The position numbers and the translations under genes were made by a program. Below the pieces are notes generated by a model that saw nothing but the letters and a program-made list of their open reading frames with translations, was not told the DNA's origin and searched no databases. A stretch of 64,000 nt of DNA from Candidatus Mcinerneyibacterium aminivorans. GTDB taxonomy: Bacteria; Macinerneyibacteriota; Macinerneyibacteria; Macinerneyibacteriales; Macinerneyibacteriaceae. The DNA lies in the NCBI GenBank assembly GCA_008086245.1, contig VSIX01000058.1, forward strand, positions 27,517 through 91,516, in the 5' to 3' direction. Of this stretch, positions 19,059 through 28,141 are shown piece after piece (within the stretch, counting starts at the first letter, position 1; each line of letters begins with the position of its first letter).

Positions 19059-19402
19059 AACTTAACCTTTTTTTTCCCTTCCTCTATTTTGCCATATATT
19101 TTAAACATTTTATTAAATCCGGCAAGATTTAAAATTTTGGTTAATTTTTTATTTTTATTTACTAAAGCCAGATCTCCACCCTTTTTATTAAGAATTGATC
19201 TTGCAGATAAAAGTACTCCCAGTCCCGAACTATCAATATAGTTGAGATTTGAAACTACAAAGAGAACATACTTCCAACCCTTGGGAAGCAATTCATTCTT
19301 TATCATTTTAATCACTTCATTTTTATTATTTACATCCAGAGCACCTTCAAATTTAACAACAGCTACTCTTTTGCTATTATCATATTTTATATTATAATCC
19401 AT
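19055..19402 (-). CDS. STAS-domain anti-anti-sigma factor (RsbV/SpoIIAA-like)
   Basis: This 115-residue single STAS domain has the phospho-acceptor motif YIDSSGLGVLLSA, where a Ser in DSSGLG is the residue phosphorylated by RsbW-type kinases. The unphosphorylated form would bind the kinase encoded next to it and free its target. It starts at the base where the kinase gene ends (1-bp overlap) and ends in a 4-bp overlap with the acyl-CoA synthetase gene. Confidence 0.92.
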   Translation of the reverse strand: MDYNIKYDNSKRVAVVKFEGALDVNNKNEVIKMIKNELLPKGWKYVLFVVSNLNYIDSSGLGVLLSARSILNKKGGDLALVNKNKKLTKILNLAGFNKMFKIYGKIEEGKKKVKL

Positions 19403-19833
19403 TATACTCCTCTACTTATATTTATCTCTTTTTCCATAATTAAAGTAGTTCTATTCCCTTCAAAAATATAACTTATATTATCCATAAGCTCTTTCATTAT
19501 GAAAATACCTCTTCCGTTTTTATTAGATAAATTTTCTTCCAGGGTAGGGTCAATTATCATATCTGGATTAAATCCCGTACCTCTATCTTCTATAATAATC
19601 TTAAATATATTTTTTTCAAGAATTAAAGAAACACCTACCTTCTTTTTAATATCATTTTTGTTTCCATGTTTAATAGCATTAACAACTCCCTCAACCAGTG
19701 CAAGAACTATGTAATCACTATCAATTTGACCTTCTAAATTATTTATTTTTACATATCTCCAAAAAGCCGTTTCAACAAGTTTTAAATATATACATCTGCT
19801 GGGAATTTCCAGTTTTAATTTGTTAGAGCTCAT
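19402..19833 (-). CDS. RsbW-like anti-sigma/serine kinase (GHKL ATPase)
   Basis: This 143-residue HATPase_c domain has the N-box ALVEGVVNAIKHGNKND, G1 box EDRGTGFNPD, and G2 box NGRGIFIMKELMDNISY, with no dimerisation or phospho-His domain. It is therefore an RsbW/SpoIIAB-type serine kinase and not a histidine kinase. It lies between its presumed phosphatase (RsbU-like) and substrate (STAS) genes, each joined by 1-bp overlaps. No partner-switched sigma factor (SigB/SigF type) is in the window; its output could be a non-sigma target. Confidence 0.92.
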   Translation of the reverse strand: MSSNKLKLEIPSRCIYLKLVETAFWRYVKINNLEGQIDSDYIVLALVEGVVNAIKHGNKNDIKKKVGVSLILEKNIFKIIIEDRGTGFNPDMIIDPTLEENLSNKNGRGIFIMKELMDNISYIFEGNRTTLIMEKEINISRGV

Positions 19834-21074
19834 TATTTTTTCCTAAAACCTAAAAGGGTCATATCATCATGAGGATTGTAATTGCAATATTTTAATACTC
19901 TATCAAATAAAAGTTTATCTAATTCTTTATAATTATAATTGATGAATCTTATTAAGTCATTTTTTAATTTATTTTCTTCATACATTTCAGATCTTTCATT
20001 GGTAGCCTCTGTAATCCCATCTGTCACCATAACCAGGGTATCTTCTGGGTTTATATCAATTGATTTTATCTCATATTTATAATTTTTAATAATTCCCACA
20101 GGAATATCATTTGAAGCAATTTTATTATAATTATTTTTTTTATCAATCAATATGGGATAAACATGTCCTGCATTCACATATTTAAAAGTATTTTTTTCGG
20201 TATTTAAAATGCCAAGAATCATTGTTATAAAAATACTACTCTCAGTATCTTCATATATATTCTTATTTATAAAATTTATAGCATCAACCAAATTTAAATT
20301 AAAGTGATTTGCAGTTTTGAGATAAGATCTTAATGCTGACATTATTATCGAAGTGGGAACTCCTTTACCACTTACATCTGCTATAGCAAAAAAATATTCA
20401 TTCTCACCATTTTGTAGAATATCGTAATAATCCCCACCTACAGCTTTACATGATCGGTAGTTATACATATACTCATATCCTTTAATATCAATAGAATGTT
20501 TTCCAATCAATTTTTTTTGAATTTTTTCAGCTACCCTCAGCTCACTTTCATATCTTTCTTTTTCAAGGGCATTTTTATGCCACAGGGCATTTCTTATATT
20601 AAGAGAGGCTAAATCTGAAAATACTTCCAGAAGTTTTAATTCATCTTCAGAAAAAGTCCCTGCAGTTTTCTTGTTCAAAACCTCTATTACTCCAAATACA
20701 TCATTTCCATTGTAAACCGGTGCTCCCATTATAGATTTGGTTGTAAAATTAGATTTTTTGTCCACTCCGCTATAAAACCTTTTATCCTCTTTTACATTCT
20801 TTACAAGAAGAGGTTTATTATTTTTGATAATCCAGCCTGCAATTCCCTTATCAGCAGGCACCCTTATCTCTTTGACAATATCGCCCTTTTCTCCTGTTGC
20901 AACATCAAAGTATAATTCATTTTTTTCTTTATCCAGAAATAACAATGAACTTGCTTCAGCGTTGAAAATTTTTTTTGTTTGTTGTATAATGATTTTTTTT
21001 ATTTTTTCAAAATCAAGAGAAGAATTTAAAAGCTTAACTACATCTATAAGCTGCTTATAAATTTCTTTTTTCAT
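19833..21074 (-). CDS. GAF-domain PP2C (SpoIIE/RsbU-type) serine phosphatase
   Basis: This 413-residue cytoplasmic protein has a GAF sensor (about residues 20-170, with RVPADKGIAGWIIKNNKPL and GAPVYNGNDVFGVIEVLNK) and a C-terminal SpoIIE domain (KAVGGDYYDIL, FFAIADVSGKGVPTSI, VNAGHVYPIL, LVMVTDGITEATNE) with its metal-binding Asp residues. It should dephosphorylate the STAS protein and so open the switch in response to a small-molecule or redox cue. It overlaps the ValRS-like gene by 20 bp and the kinase gene by 1 bp. Confidence 0.93.
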   Translation of the reverse strand: MKKEIYKQLIDVVKLLNSSLDFEKIKKIIIQQTKKIFNAEASSLLFLDKEKNELYFDVATGEKGDIVKEIRVPADKGIAGWIIKNNKPLLVKNVKEDKRFYSGVDKKSNFTTKSIMGAPVYNGNDVFGVIEVLNKKTAGTFSEDELKLLEVFSDLASLNIRNALWHKNALEKERYESELRVAEKIQKKLIGKHSIDIKGYEYMYNYRSCKAVGGDYYDILQNGENEYFFAIADVSGKGVPTSIIMSALRSYLKTANHFNLNLVDAINFINKNIYEDTESSIFITMILGILNTEKNTFKYVNAGHVYPILIDKKNNYNKIASNDIPVGIIKNYKYEIKSIDINPEDTLVMVTDGITEATNERSEMYEENKLKNDLIRFINYNYKELDKLLFDRVLKYCNYNPHDDMTLLGFRKK

Positions 21075-23247
21075 TTACACCTTCTTCATTTCCAACAATT
21101 TCCTCAAGTATTTCAATATATTTATCTAATTGATTTTTCTTGGTTAAAAAATTTTTAATTTCCTCTCTTTTTCTCTTAATCACATTCCCGGGAGCTTTAT
21201 TAAGAAAGTCAAAATCAAATAATTTCAATCTATTTCTTATTATTTTAACTTTTAAATCTTCAAGTTCTTTCTTAAAATATTGTATATTATTTCTAATTCT
21301 TCCCAGATCAAATATTGGAAGATAAATTACAAAATCATCACTTTTAAGGGCAAGTCTTTTATTAGGCATTTCTTTTTCATCATAAACTTTAATATTATTT
21401 ATATTGAGAAAATTTATAAGATATTTAGAGTTGATTTTTAATGTCTCCATCAACACATTATTTTCAGTTTTTACCCATACTACGATTTCCTTTTCATTTC
21501 CTACTTTTAATATATTCTTCCCCTCAGTAACTTTTTTAATAAATTTTCTGATGAATTTTTCTTCATCCAGCTCATCTTCATAATTGTAATCCTCCCGGTA
21601 GGAAGGAAACTTAAGAGGATAATTGTGATAATCAAGTAAGAATGGGGATATAAACAATATCAGTTCCTTATAAAAATAATAAGCAACCCTATAAGTATAA
21701 ACATCAAGTTCAAGGTCAATATTGTTTAAATATTGATAAATATTGCTGTTTGCTTTTTGAATTGTTCTATATAAATTATCGATATATGTAATCAAATTAC
21801 CTTTTTCAGAAGCCTTTTTTTGATTAAGAATTAATTTTTGTAAAATTGTAGTTATATATTTTTCAATATAAAAGTCTGTTCTAAGATCCAGCTCTTCCAA
21901 TTTTTGCTTCAAATCCCTTTTAAATAATTTCCCCCAGACATAGTAAAATTTTTCTATTTTATCCAATTTGCTTTTCATACCGTTAATACTTTCACTTTTA
22001 AAAGAAGTTTTTGCTATTAAATGCATTTTTTTGAATATATTATCAAAATTAGTTTGCGATCTTTTAAAGTTCAAACTGCCTGAAAGATAAACAAAGTTTT
22101 TTATTTCAAGTTCGGTATTTAATACTCTCGATAAAATTTTATTTATATCCTCTATCAAATCTTTTTTTTCTCTTCTTAATAAATAGTATTTAATAATCCC
22201 CTCAAGATAAAAAGGTATAACATATTTGAGAATCTCGTTCCCCACCGAAACATTTTCAGTTTTTAGATCATTTCCACATTTGGGACAGATTTCGGCAGGG
22301 GTAAAAGTATAATAATCGCAAATACTGCAGTTGTGAACCTCAATTACTGTATTTTTTTTATAATCATCTTCATCGGATTGATTCAAAGGTAAAATATAAT
22401 TTTTTGTTTTTAAATTATAATTCTGCCCAAGTTCATTAAAATCTACATAATAGCTTTTAATAAGTTTTTTTCTCACTTTCTGATTGCATTTTTTACAATA
22501 TTTTGTTTCAATATTTTCTTTAATTTTCTGCTCATAGGCACCATTAATTTTTAAATCCTTTTCCAATTTATTGGGGTTTTCTCTATATGTATCTATCAAA
22601 TCATGCGTTTTATCCAATTTACTATTTAATTTTTGTTTTTCATATTCAAAATCTTCAACAAATACTTCGGGTCTATTAAGATTGTCGACCTGAAAAACCG
22701 GCACTCTTTTGCCCAAAATGGGAAGAATAGCCTTTCTATTTGAGAAATCGCTTCCTTTTAATCCAAAGCTGCTAGCCCGGATAATATCAGTTAAATCTGT
22801 AACATTTATAACCAATGGTTTAACCATTTTTTCTACATTTAATTTAACGGAGTGAACAAATATTTCTTCCTGTTTTGTGTAATAATCGTATTTATTTAAG
22901 AAACTCCCGCAATTAGAACAGAAATACTGTTTTAAATAACCCTGATGTATATTAATATCCTCATTTTCTTCCATAATAACATATAAATTATTAATTTTTT
23001 TATTAAAAGATTTTGTTAAAGCAAAATCCTGGTCAAATAGAATTTTATAATCATCGGTAAACTCTTTTAGTTTATCTTCATTGTCCTTATTTAAAAAATA
23101 AAAGTTATGAAAGATTAAATCATCAATTTCAAATTTTTTATTAATTTTATTTAAAATATCAGCATATAATAAAGAATAATTTATATTTTCATTTACACTT
23201 TCAAAAACTGGTTCATAAAAAATATTTTGTAATTTACCATTCTTCAT
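21055..23247 (-). CDS. degenerate valyl-tRNA synthetase paralogue (no HIGH/KMSKS)
   Basis: This 730-residue protein follows the ValRS domain order by eye. A CP1-like Zn knuckle (GYLKQYFCSNCGSF, C110/C113) comes first. An editing-domain remnant follows (VINVTDLTDIIRASSFGL, then ILPILGKRVPVFQVDN, 147-189), recalling ATTRPETxxGD...LPIxxREIPVI. More knuckles come next (C251/C254, C307/C310, C321/C324). The KMSKS region reads VYLSGSLNFKRSQTN at 386-400. Then come the anticodon-binding helices (VAYYFYKELILFISPF) and a C-terminal tRNA-arm coiled coil with FDFDFLNKAPGNVIKRKREE. HIGH and KMSKS are absent, so aminoacylation looks impossible. A role in tRNA binding or regulation is inference. It is coupled to AMMECR1 (ATGA) and the phosphatase gene. 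Confidence 0.75.
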   Translation of the reverse strand: MKNGKLQNIFYEPVFESVNENINYSLLYADILNKINKKFEIDDLIFHNFYFLNKDNEDKLKEFTDDYKILFDQDFALTKSFNKKINNLYVIMEENEDINIHQGYLKQYFCSNCGSFLNKYDYYTKQEEIFVHSVKLNVEKMVKPLVINVTDLTDIIRASSFGLKGSDFSNRKAILPILGKRVPVFQVDNLNRPEVFVEDFEYEKQKLNSKLDKTHDLIDTYRENPNKLEKDLKINGAYEQKIKENIETKYCKKCNQKVRKKLIKSYYVDFNELGQNYNLKTKNYILPLNQSDEDDYKKNTVIEVHNCSICDYYTFTPAEICPKCGNDLKTENVSVGNEILKYVIPFYLEGIIKYYLLRREKKDLIEDINKILSRVLNTELEIKNFVYLSGSLNFKRSQTNFDNIFKKMHLIAKTSFKSESINGMKSKLDKIEKFYYVWGKLFKRDLKQKLEELDLRTDFYIEKYITTILQKLILNQKKASEKGNLITYIDNLYRTIQKANSNIYQYLNNIDLELDVYTYRVAYYFYKELILFISPFLLDYHNYPLKFPSYREDYNYEDELDEEKFIRKFIKKVTEGKNILKVGNEKEIVVWVKTENNVLMETLKINSKYLINFLNINNIKVYDEKEMPNKRLALKSDDFVIYLPIFDLGRIRNNIQYFKKELEDLKVKIIRNRLKLFDFDFLNKAPGNVIKRKREEIKNFLTKKNQLDKYIEILEEIVGNEEGVNEKRNL

Positions 23248-23807
23248 CTTTTTTCAATCAGCTCACTTTCACTGAACACATCAGCTTCAAACCTAAATAT
23301 TTCAACATTTTCATCTTCATAACAGTTTTTATTTAACCCAGCTTTCCAGCATGTATTCTGTAAAAATGTAGTACTATCCCAGTTATTATCAGTTGCTACC
23401 TGGGGTAATAAAACACCTGAAGAAAAGCCCTTTTGAATTAATAAGCCATCTCTTCCAGCTTTAATATCTTCAACCCCATCTATTTTTATCAGTTTTGATA
23501 AAATAGAAATTTCGATATTTAAATCTTCTAATTCATTTTTAGTAACAGGAGAAAACCGGGGGTCTTTGAAAGCTGCTGATTTAGCCATTTTAATAATTGA
23601 ATTCCATATTGTATCTATTGGTTTTATATACCCTATACATCCCCTAAGTTTATTTTCATTATTTAATGTTACAAATACCCCTCTTTTTTTATTAAATATT
23701 TTATTTTTATTTTCCAATTTATGATTTTTAGCTAACAGCTCATTTTCCAGAACATTTCTAGCAAGAGTTAAAAGCTCTTTCTTCTCTTTATCCATCAATT
23801 TAAACAT
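23244..23807 (-). CDS. AMMECR1-domain protein
   Basis: This 187-residue protein has the hallmark LRGCIGYIKP of the AMMECR1/AmmeMemoRadiSam-A family, plus DPRFSPVTKNELEDLNIEISILS and GLLIQKGFSSGVLLPQVATD. In bacteria it usually occurs with a Memo-like protein and a radical SAM enzyme; neither is adjacent here. Function is not established. ATG 23807 has AAGGAGG at good spacing; a longer form starting 36 nt upstream lacks a site. Its stop overlaps the ValRS-like start by 4 bp. Confidence 0.92.
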   Translation of the reverse strand: MFKLMDKEKKELLTLARNVLENELLAKNHKLENKNKIFNKKRGVFVTLNNENKLRGCIGYIKPIDTIWNSIIKMAKSAAFKDPRFSPVTKNELEDLNIEISILSKLIKIDGVEDIKAGRDGLLIQKGFSSGVLLPQVATDNNWDSTTFLQNTCWKAGLNKNCYEDENVEIFRFEADVFSESELIEKR

Positions 23808-23811
23808 TTCA

Positions 23812-24780
23812 CTACCTCCTTTTCCAAAAATGTAACCGGGCAAGATATATTATAGCATAAAAAGCTGATAAGATAATTAAAACATAGGTAATAAAACCCA
23901 AAATATAAAAATTATTTGTTGAATAATGTTTTTTAAATATTTTTGATGTATTTTTTGATTTAATTCTTTTGTGTTTATTAATATCATAGGTATAAAGTTC
24001 ATTATTTTGTTTATTTAAAACAAAAATTTTATTACGGTATATTTGTATAGAAGCAGGATGTATGAACTGCATATTTGATTCATACAATTTCTTCTTAATC
24101 AAATCATATATATAGAATCTGGCTTTTTTAAAATTTTCAGAAACACCAGCAAATAGCATTTTATTATTAGAAACAACTATACTATCTAAAGTCATATTCC
24201 TGCCCATATCCTTATTTTTAAAATCTATATAAACTTTATTTTCATCGTCCTTAATTATTTTTTCCTTAAAAATTGAGTAAAATATCTTCCCCCCTTTAGT
24301 AAAAAAACAGTAAGGAATATTCTCAAATTTTTTTGTATCTTTTACTGTAAAATCAGAATTCAAAATATCGACTTTTTTTTGACTCTTTAATACCCCATAA
24401 TATTCATTATTAATGAAATTTAATTTCAGATATCTTTTCAAATTATATTTTTCTTTTATCCTGTTTTCGGCTATTTCTGCTATTTCGTTATTGGGTCTGG
24501 AATAAAGAAATAATTTTTTGTTAGTTTTAATTATTTTATTATAGGGCTCTTTCAGAGATATTAACTTTTTTTTTTGGCTATTGTTAAAATTATACTGATT
24601 CAACCCGTGGCTATCAAGAACATAAACTATATCATTTTGAACCAAAAAATCCTCGACCCTTGTTGATTTTGAAATTTTAATTTTTAAATAAATATTTAAC
24701 AGTATTGAAACAACCAGAACGGTTAAAACATAGGGGAGATATTTTTTAATTATTATCATCCTCCACATTAAATACTTCAT
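23812..24780 (-). CDS. membrane-anchored protein with propeller-like periplasmic domain, unknown
   Basis: This protein of up to 322 residues has an N-terminal transmembrane helix (YVLTVLVVSILLNIYL) and a second near the C-terminus (YILGFITYVLIILSAFYAIIYL). The segment between them has short beta-strand blocks such as NDIVYVLDSHGLNQYNF and NKIFVLNKQNNELYTYDI, which look like degenerate propeller blades. I recognise no family. The start is ambiguous: ATG 24780, 24768 or 24759 all lie inside or at the end of the upstream gene, whose GGAGG-like codons may serve as ribosome site. Confidence 0.6.
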   Translation of the reverse strand: MKYLMWRMIIIKKYLPYVLTVLVVSILLNIYLKIKISKSTRVEDFLVQNDIVYVLDSHGLNQYNFNNSQKKKLISLKEPYNKIIKTNKKLFLYSRPNNEIAEIAENRIKEKYNLKRYLKLNFINNEYYGVLKSQKKVDILNSDFTVKDTKKFENIPYCFFTKGGKIFYSIFKEKIIKDDENKVYIDFKNKDMGRNMTLDSIVVSNNKMLFAGVSENFKKARFYIYDLIKKKLYESNMQFIHPASIQIYRNKIFVLNKQNNELYTYDINKHKRIKSKNTSKIFKKHYSTNNFYILGFITYVLIILSAFYAIIYLARLHFWKRR

Positions 24781-25087
24781 TTAAAAAATTTTCCATTAGT
24801 TCATCTTTTGGTTCTTCGGAGGGAGCTTTTCTTTCAATACTATCAGGTTTTTCAGTTGTTTTTATTTCTTTTAGAACTTCCTTGTGCTGTCTTTTTAATT
24901 TATCATTAATTTTGTTTACAAATCTTGCTGTAGGACCATCAAATATCAATTTTTTCTTTTTACTTCCGATTATAGCCCCTTTATCAAAGATAAGAGTTAA
25001 AATAACTTTTTTACTCTTTATAAATTCCGTTTGCACATGAATTTTTTTATTTTTATAGGTCAGATTAGTATTCTTTCCCTGTATCAT
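24746..25087 (-). CDS. HVQTE-type small domain protein
   Basis: This 113-residue protein has KIHVQTEFIKSKKVILTLIF, then KGAIIGSKKKKLIFD and KLKRQHKEVLKEI. I recall similar HVQTE...KG.I..KK...QHK proteins in Deltaproteobacteria, often attached to TPRs, with no known function. Here a related domain is fused to TPRs at 9993. The C-terminal 35 residues are acidic and likely disordered. GGGAGGT precedes the ATG. Confidence 0.7.
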   Translation of the reverse strand: MIQGKNTNLTYKNKKIHVQTEFIKSKKVILTLIFDKGAIIGSKKKKLIFDGPTARFVNKINDKLKRQHKEVLKEIKTTEKPDSIERKAPSEEPKDELMENFLNEVFNVEDDNN

Positions 25088-25127
25088 ATCGAAACCTCCC
25101 AGTTATTATAATATACCATTTTATAAA

Positions 25128-25577
25128 TTAGTTTTCAAGATTAAACCACATTCGAAAAGCATTTTCATTGTTATTTTTATAATAGTTTTTTAAGACTTCT
25201 ACTATCTTATAATTGAATTTTCTATAGAGTTTGATTGCTCTTTCATTTGAGATTCTCACCTCGAGAAATATATTTTTTATTTTGTTTTTTTTTAGAATTT
25301 TATGGATATTCAAAAGAAAAAAAGTCCCATATCCCATATTTTGTTTTGAAGGTAAAACAGCAAAATTCTTAATGTGGGATAGATTATATTTATAAATTAA
25401 ACTTATTATTGAAAAACCAATTAATTCTTCATCCACAAATAATCCATATACTTCTGTATAAGAATTTTCAAATTCATTTTTTAAAAATCGTTTTGTCCAG
25501 GGATATTCAAAACATTTTTTTTCGATTTCAAAAATCTCATCAACCCATGACTCATTTAGAATTTTTATTTTTTTCAT
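25128..25577 (-). CDS. rimI: ribosomal-protein-alanine N-acetyltransferase-like GNAT
   Basis: RimI-family enzymes acetylate protein N-termini such as ribosomal protein S18. This 149-residue GNAT has FEIEKKCFEYPWTKRFLKNEF, the acetyl-CoA loop VLPSKQNMGYGTFFL (a loosened Q/RxxGxG/A) and the C-terminal VRISNERAIKLYRKFNYKIVEVLKNYY. The location after tsaE-tsaB is the classical rimI position. It overlaps tsaB by 26 bp. The specific substrate is inferred from context. Confidence 0.88.
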   Translation of the reverse strand: MKKIKILNESWVDEIFEIEKKCFEYPWTKRFLKNEFENSYTEVYGLFVDEELIGFSIISLIYKYNLSHIKNFAVLPSKQNMGYGTFFLLNIHKILKKNKIKNIFLEVRISNERAIKLYRKFNYKIVEVLKNYYKNNNENAFRMWFNLEN

Positions 25578-26265
25578 AATTTATTTCTGCATCAGATTTC
25601 CTATAATAAGATGGTTCAATTTCCATGACTTTATCAGAACCTTTTTCCAAATACTTTTTTCTGCCCAGCTCTGCAAGAGATACAGGATTGGTTGTTGATA
25701 AAATATCCTTAACAAATACAGCATTTTGAATATTTTTCTCTATCTGATTTTTATATTTTTTCTCTGCTTCTCCCAAAAAAACTTTTTTCTTTTTAATCTT
25801 TTTGAGAATTGCTAAAAAATTTTCAAGATAATAAGAATCGGTTTTTATGAGAGTTTTAATTCCGTATTTTTCCCTCTTATAAGCCGCAGCATATACTTGA
25901 TTTCTCCTGGCATCAAAAACAGGAACATACAAATCCTTGTTGCTGCTCATGAAACCACAGGCAACAGATTTAAGTGTATTAATTCCAACAATTGATATTT
26001 TTTTTGAATAGGCCAGTGATTTGGCTACAGTCATACCAATTCTTAAACCTGTAAATGAACCCGGACCATTAGCAACCGAAATTAGATCTATATCATCAAT
26101 TTTCATTTTGGAATTATTCAGGGCAAAATCAATCATATATAATAATTTTTGAGAATATGTTGCTTTAACACTGAAGGTAATATTAAATTTTAAATTTTCT
26201 CCTTTAAGTATTGCCACTCCTCCAAGATATCTACTGCTATCGATAGAAAGAATATTCATAATCAT
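25552..26265 (-). CDS. tsaB: tRNA t6A37 biosynthesis protein TsaB
   Basis: TsaB is the scaffold partner of TsaD in making N6-threonylcarbamoyladenosine at tRNA position 37. This 237-residue ASKHA-fold protein has ILSIDSSRYLGGVAI and SVANGPGSFTGLRIGMTVAKSLAYS, which are highly characteristic. ATG 26265 overlaps the tsaE stop; an alternative ATG at 26259 follows GGGGA and may be the true start. TsaD and TsaC are not in the window. Confidence 0.95.
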   Translation of the reverse strand: MIMNILSIDSSRYLGGVAILKGENLKFNITFSVKATYSQKLLYMIDFALNNSKMKIDDIDLISVANGPGSFTGLRIGMTVAKSLAYSKKISIVGINTLKSVACGFMSSNKDLYVPVFDARRNQVYAAAYKREKYGIKTLIKTDSYYLENFLAILKKIKKKKVFLGEAEKKYKNQIEKNIQNAVFVKDILSTTNPVSLAELGRKKYLEKGSDKVMEIEPSYYRKSDAEINYEKNKNSK

Positions 26266-26687
26266 TCCCCTTTTTCAATAATAATTTTTCTTTTATCATG
26301 ATTTATAATTTCTATGGTAATACATATTGTATTTTCGGGTAAAATTTCATAAATTTTATCCGCCCATTCTATAAGGGTTATCCCCCCAGAATTTGAGAAT
26401 TCTTCAAATCCAAGGTAGTAGAGTTCATCCAGGTCTGAAATCCGATAAAGGTCCATATGATATACCGTTTCATCATTCTCATAAACATTCAACAGGGTAA
26501 AAGTTGGAGATTTCACCCTGTTTTCATCTATTCCCAGCCCCCTGCATACACCTTTTACGAAAACACTTTTTCCAGCACCTAACTCACCTTTTAGAGCGAT
26601 TATATCATTTTTTTTTAATTTTTTAGAAAATTCAGAAGCAATCTCTTTTGTTTCTTTTTCAGAAACACTCATAAATACTTTTTTCAT
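26262..26687 (-). CDS. tsaE: tRNA t6A37 biosynthesis ATPase TsaE
   Basis: TsaE is the P-loop ATPase that resets the TsaBD complex. This 141-residue protein has Walker A GELGAGKSVFVKGVCRGLG, the family's VKSPTFTLLNVYE, and the YHMDLYRISDLDELYYLGFEE region. It overlaps both neighbours by 4 bp, so translation is coupled from the propeller protein through to rimI. Confidence 0.96.
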   Translation of the reverse strand: MKKVFMSVSEKETKEIASEFSKKLKKNDIIALKGELGAGKSVFVKGVCRGLGIDENRVKSPTFTLLNVYENDETVYHMDLYRISDLDELYYLGFEEFSNSGGITLIEWADKIYEILPENTICITIEIINHDKRKIIIEKGE

Positions 26688-28141
26688 AAGATTACATCTA
26701 TACCTTTTGATGTTTTCAAAAATATCTCATCATTAATATTAATAATTTTTAAAATATTTAACGATGATAATTCTGAATTTTCTCTAAACTCGGATGTTTC
26801 ATTTTCCTCAAGATTATAAAAAAACAACCCATCCTCACTACCTATATAAATTCTGTTGTCATAAAAAAGAATATCATTAATTTTTCTATTAAAATTAATT
26901 ACATTTTCTATTTTATCCGTTTTTAAATTATATTTTGAAATACCCAGATTACCGCTTACATAGATACTATGCTTAACAACTTCTATATCAGTTAAAATAT
27001 CATTTAACAGATCGGATGCAGAAATAGCAACTTCACTGTTATTTTCTATATTCCTGATTATTATTCCATCTTTTTTCTGTAAAATTAATAAATCATTGAA
27101 ATACTTCATATTATCAACACGATAATAATCAATTCCCTTTATATTATCTACTTCTTTTTTTGCTTCATTAATTATCGAGACACCGTATCTGGATAGAGCA
27201 AATATATATTGGTTAGTATTTATTACCTGAAGAATATTATTACTCAGCAATCCATCTTTTATCATGTATTTTGATTTTAAATCATTATTTTTCCATTGAA
27301 AAATTCCATTGCTTCTGGAAGCAATTAACAAAGAATTGTTTTTATAACCGGATATGTCATTAATATTGTTTTTTAACTGAGGGATGTTTATAAAATCGTA
27401 TCTGTTATTTTGAAAAACATTTATTCTATTTCCCAGAAAAAACATCCTTTTTTCCGATTTGAAAATATTTGTTATTTTATCATCATAAACACTGCCCAGA
27501 TTAATAATATACTCATTTCTCATATCATCATAAATTAACAAGTACCCAACCCGGGTGGAAATTACATATCTTTGCGAATCTATTTTTTCATAATCAAGCA
27601 CTTCTATCAAATCATTTATTTTAAAAGAATTTCTTGGAAATATATCCCGTTCATTCTTTTTATGAATAGATTTAAAATTTCTGATTACTTCATTAATTCT
27701 TTTAAGCTCTAAATCGGTATCGCTGTATTCATAGACTTTATTTTCGCTATTTTTTACGAAAACAATTTCATCGGCTACTTTATAAGATATAATCCTTCCT
27801 ATAGATTCATGGATTCTCTCCCAGTATTTTCCCGCTATAAGCTCATATACACCTTCATTAGAAAATGCAAGTACCGTTTTTGTATTGTTATTTCTTAATA
27901 CGGAAAAAACTTTTTCTCCAGCAAGATTCTTTTCTTTATCACCATAATTTTGAAACTCACCTTTCATCTTATCATAAATTAATATCCCAGTGTTGGAAGC
28001 ACAAAAAATTTTTTCAGAATTTGATTCAAGGTCATAAATTTTTGAATAAAATATAAATCGTTTAACTTCCTGGGAAAAACTGCTGCTTACGATAATAAAA
28101 ACAACCGTAAAAAGATATATAAATCTTTTCAAAACAATCAC
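26684..28141 (-). CDS. secreted beta-propeller protein (two-component-regulator-propeller-like)
   Basis: This protein of about 485 residues has a Sec signal peptide (RFIYLFTVVFIIVSSSFS) and repeated ~40-residue blades such as IFCASNTGILIYDKMKGEFQNYG, LLIASRSNGIFQWKNN and IYIGSEDGLFFYNLEENE. These resemble the ligand-sensing propellers of hybrid two-component regulators but have no attached kinase. It would be periplasmic or surface-located. The start may be GTG 28141 (overlapping mntP's stop) or TTG 28132 behind GGGTGA. Ligand or partner unknown. It is co-transcribed with t6A genes, probably without functional link. Confidence 0.7.
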   Translation of the reverse strand: MIVLKRFIYLFTVVFIIVSSSFSQEVKRFIFYSKIYDLESNSEKIFCASNTGILIYDKMKGEFQNYGDKEKNLAGEKVFSVLRNNNTKTVLAFSNEGVYELIAGKYWERIHESIGRIISYKVADEIVFVKNSENKVYEYSDTDLELKRINEVIRNFKSIHKKNERDIFPRNSFKINDLIEVLDYEKIDSQRYVISTRVGYLLIYDDMRNEYIINLGSVYDDKITNIFKSEKRMFFLGNRINVFQNNRYDFINIPQLKNNINDISGYKNNSLLIASRSNGIFQWKNNDLKSKYMIKDGLLSNNILQVINTNQYIFALSRYGVSIINEAKKEVDNIKGIDYYRVDNMKYFNDLLILQKKDGIIIRNIENNSEVAISASDLLNDILTDIEVVKHSIYVSGNLGISKYNLKTDKIENVINFNRKINDILFYDNRIYIGSEDGLFFYNLEENETSEFRENSELSSLNILKIININDEIFLKTSKGIDVIL

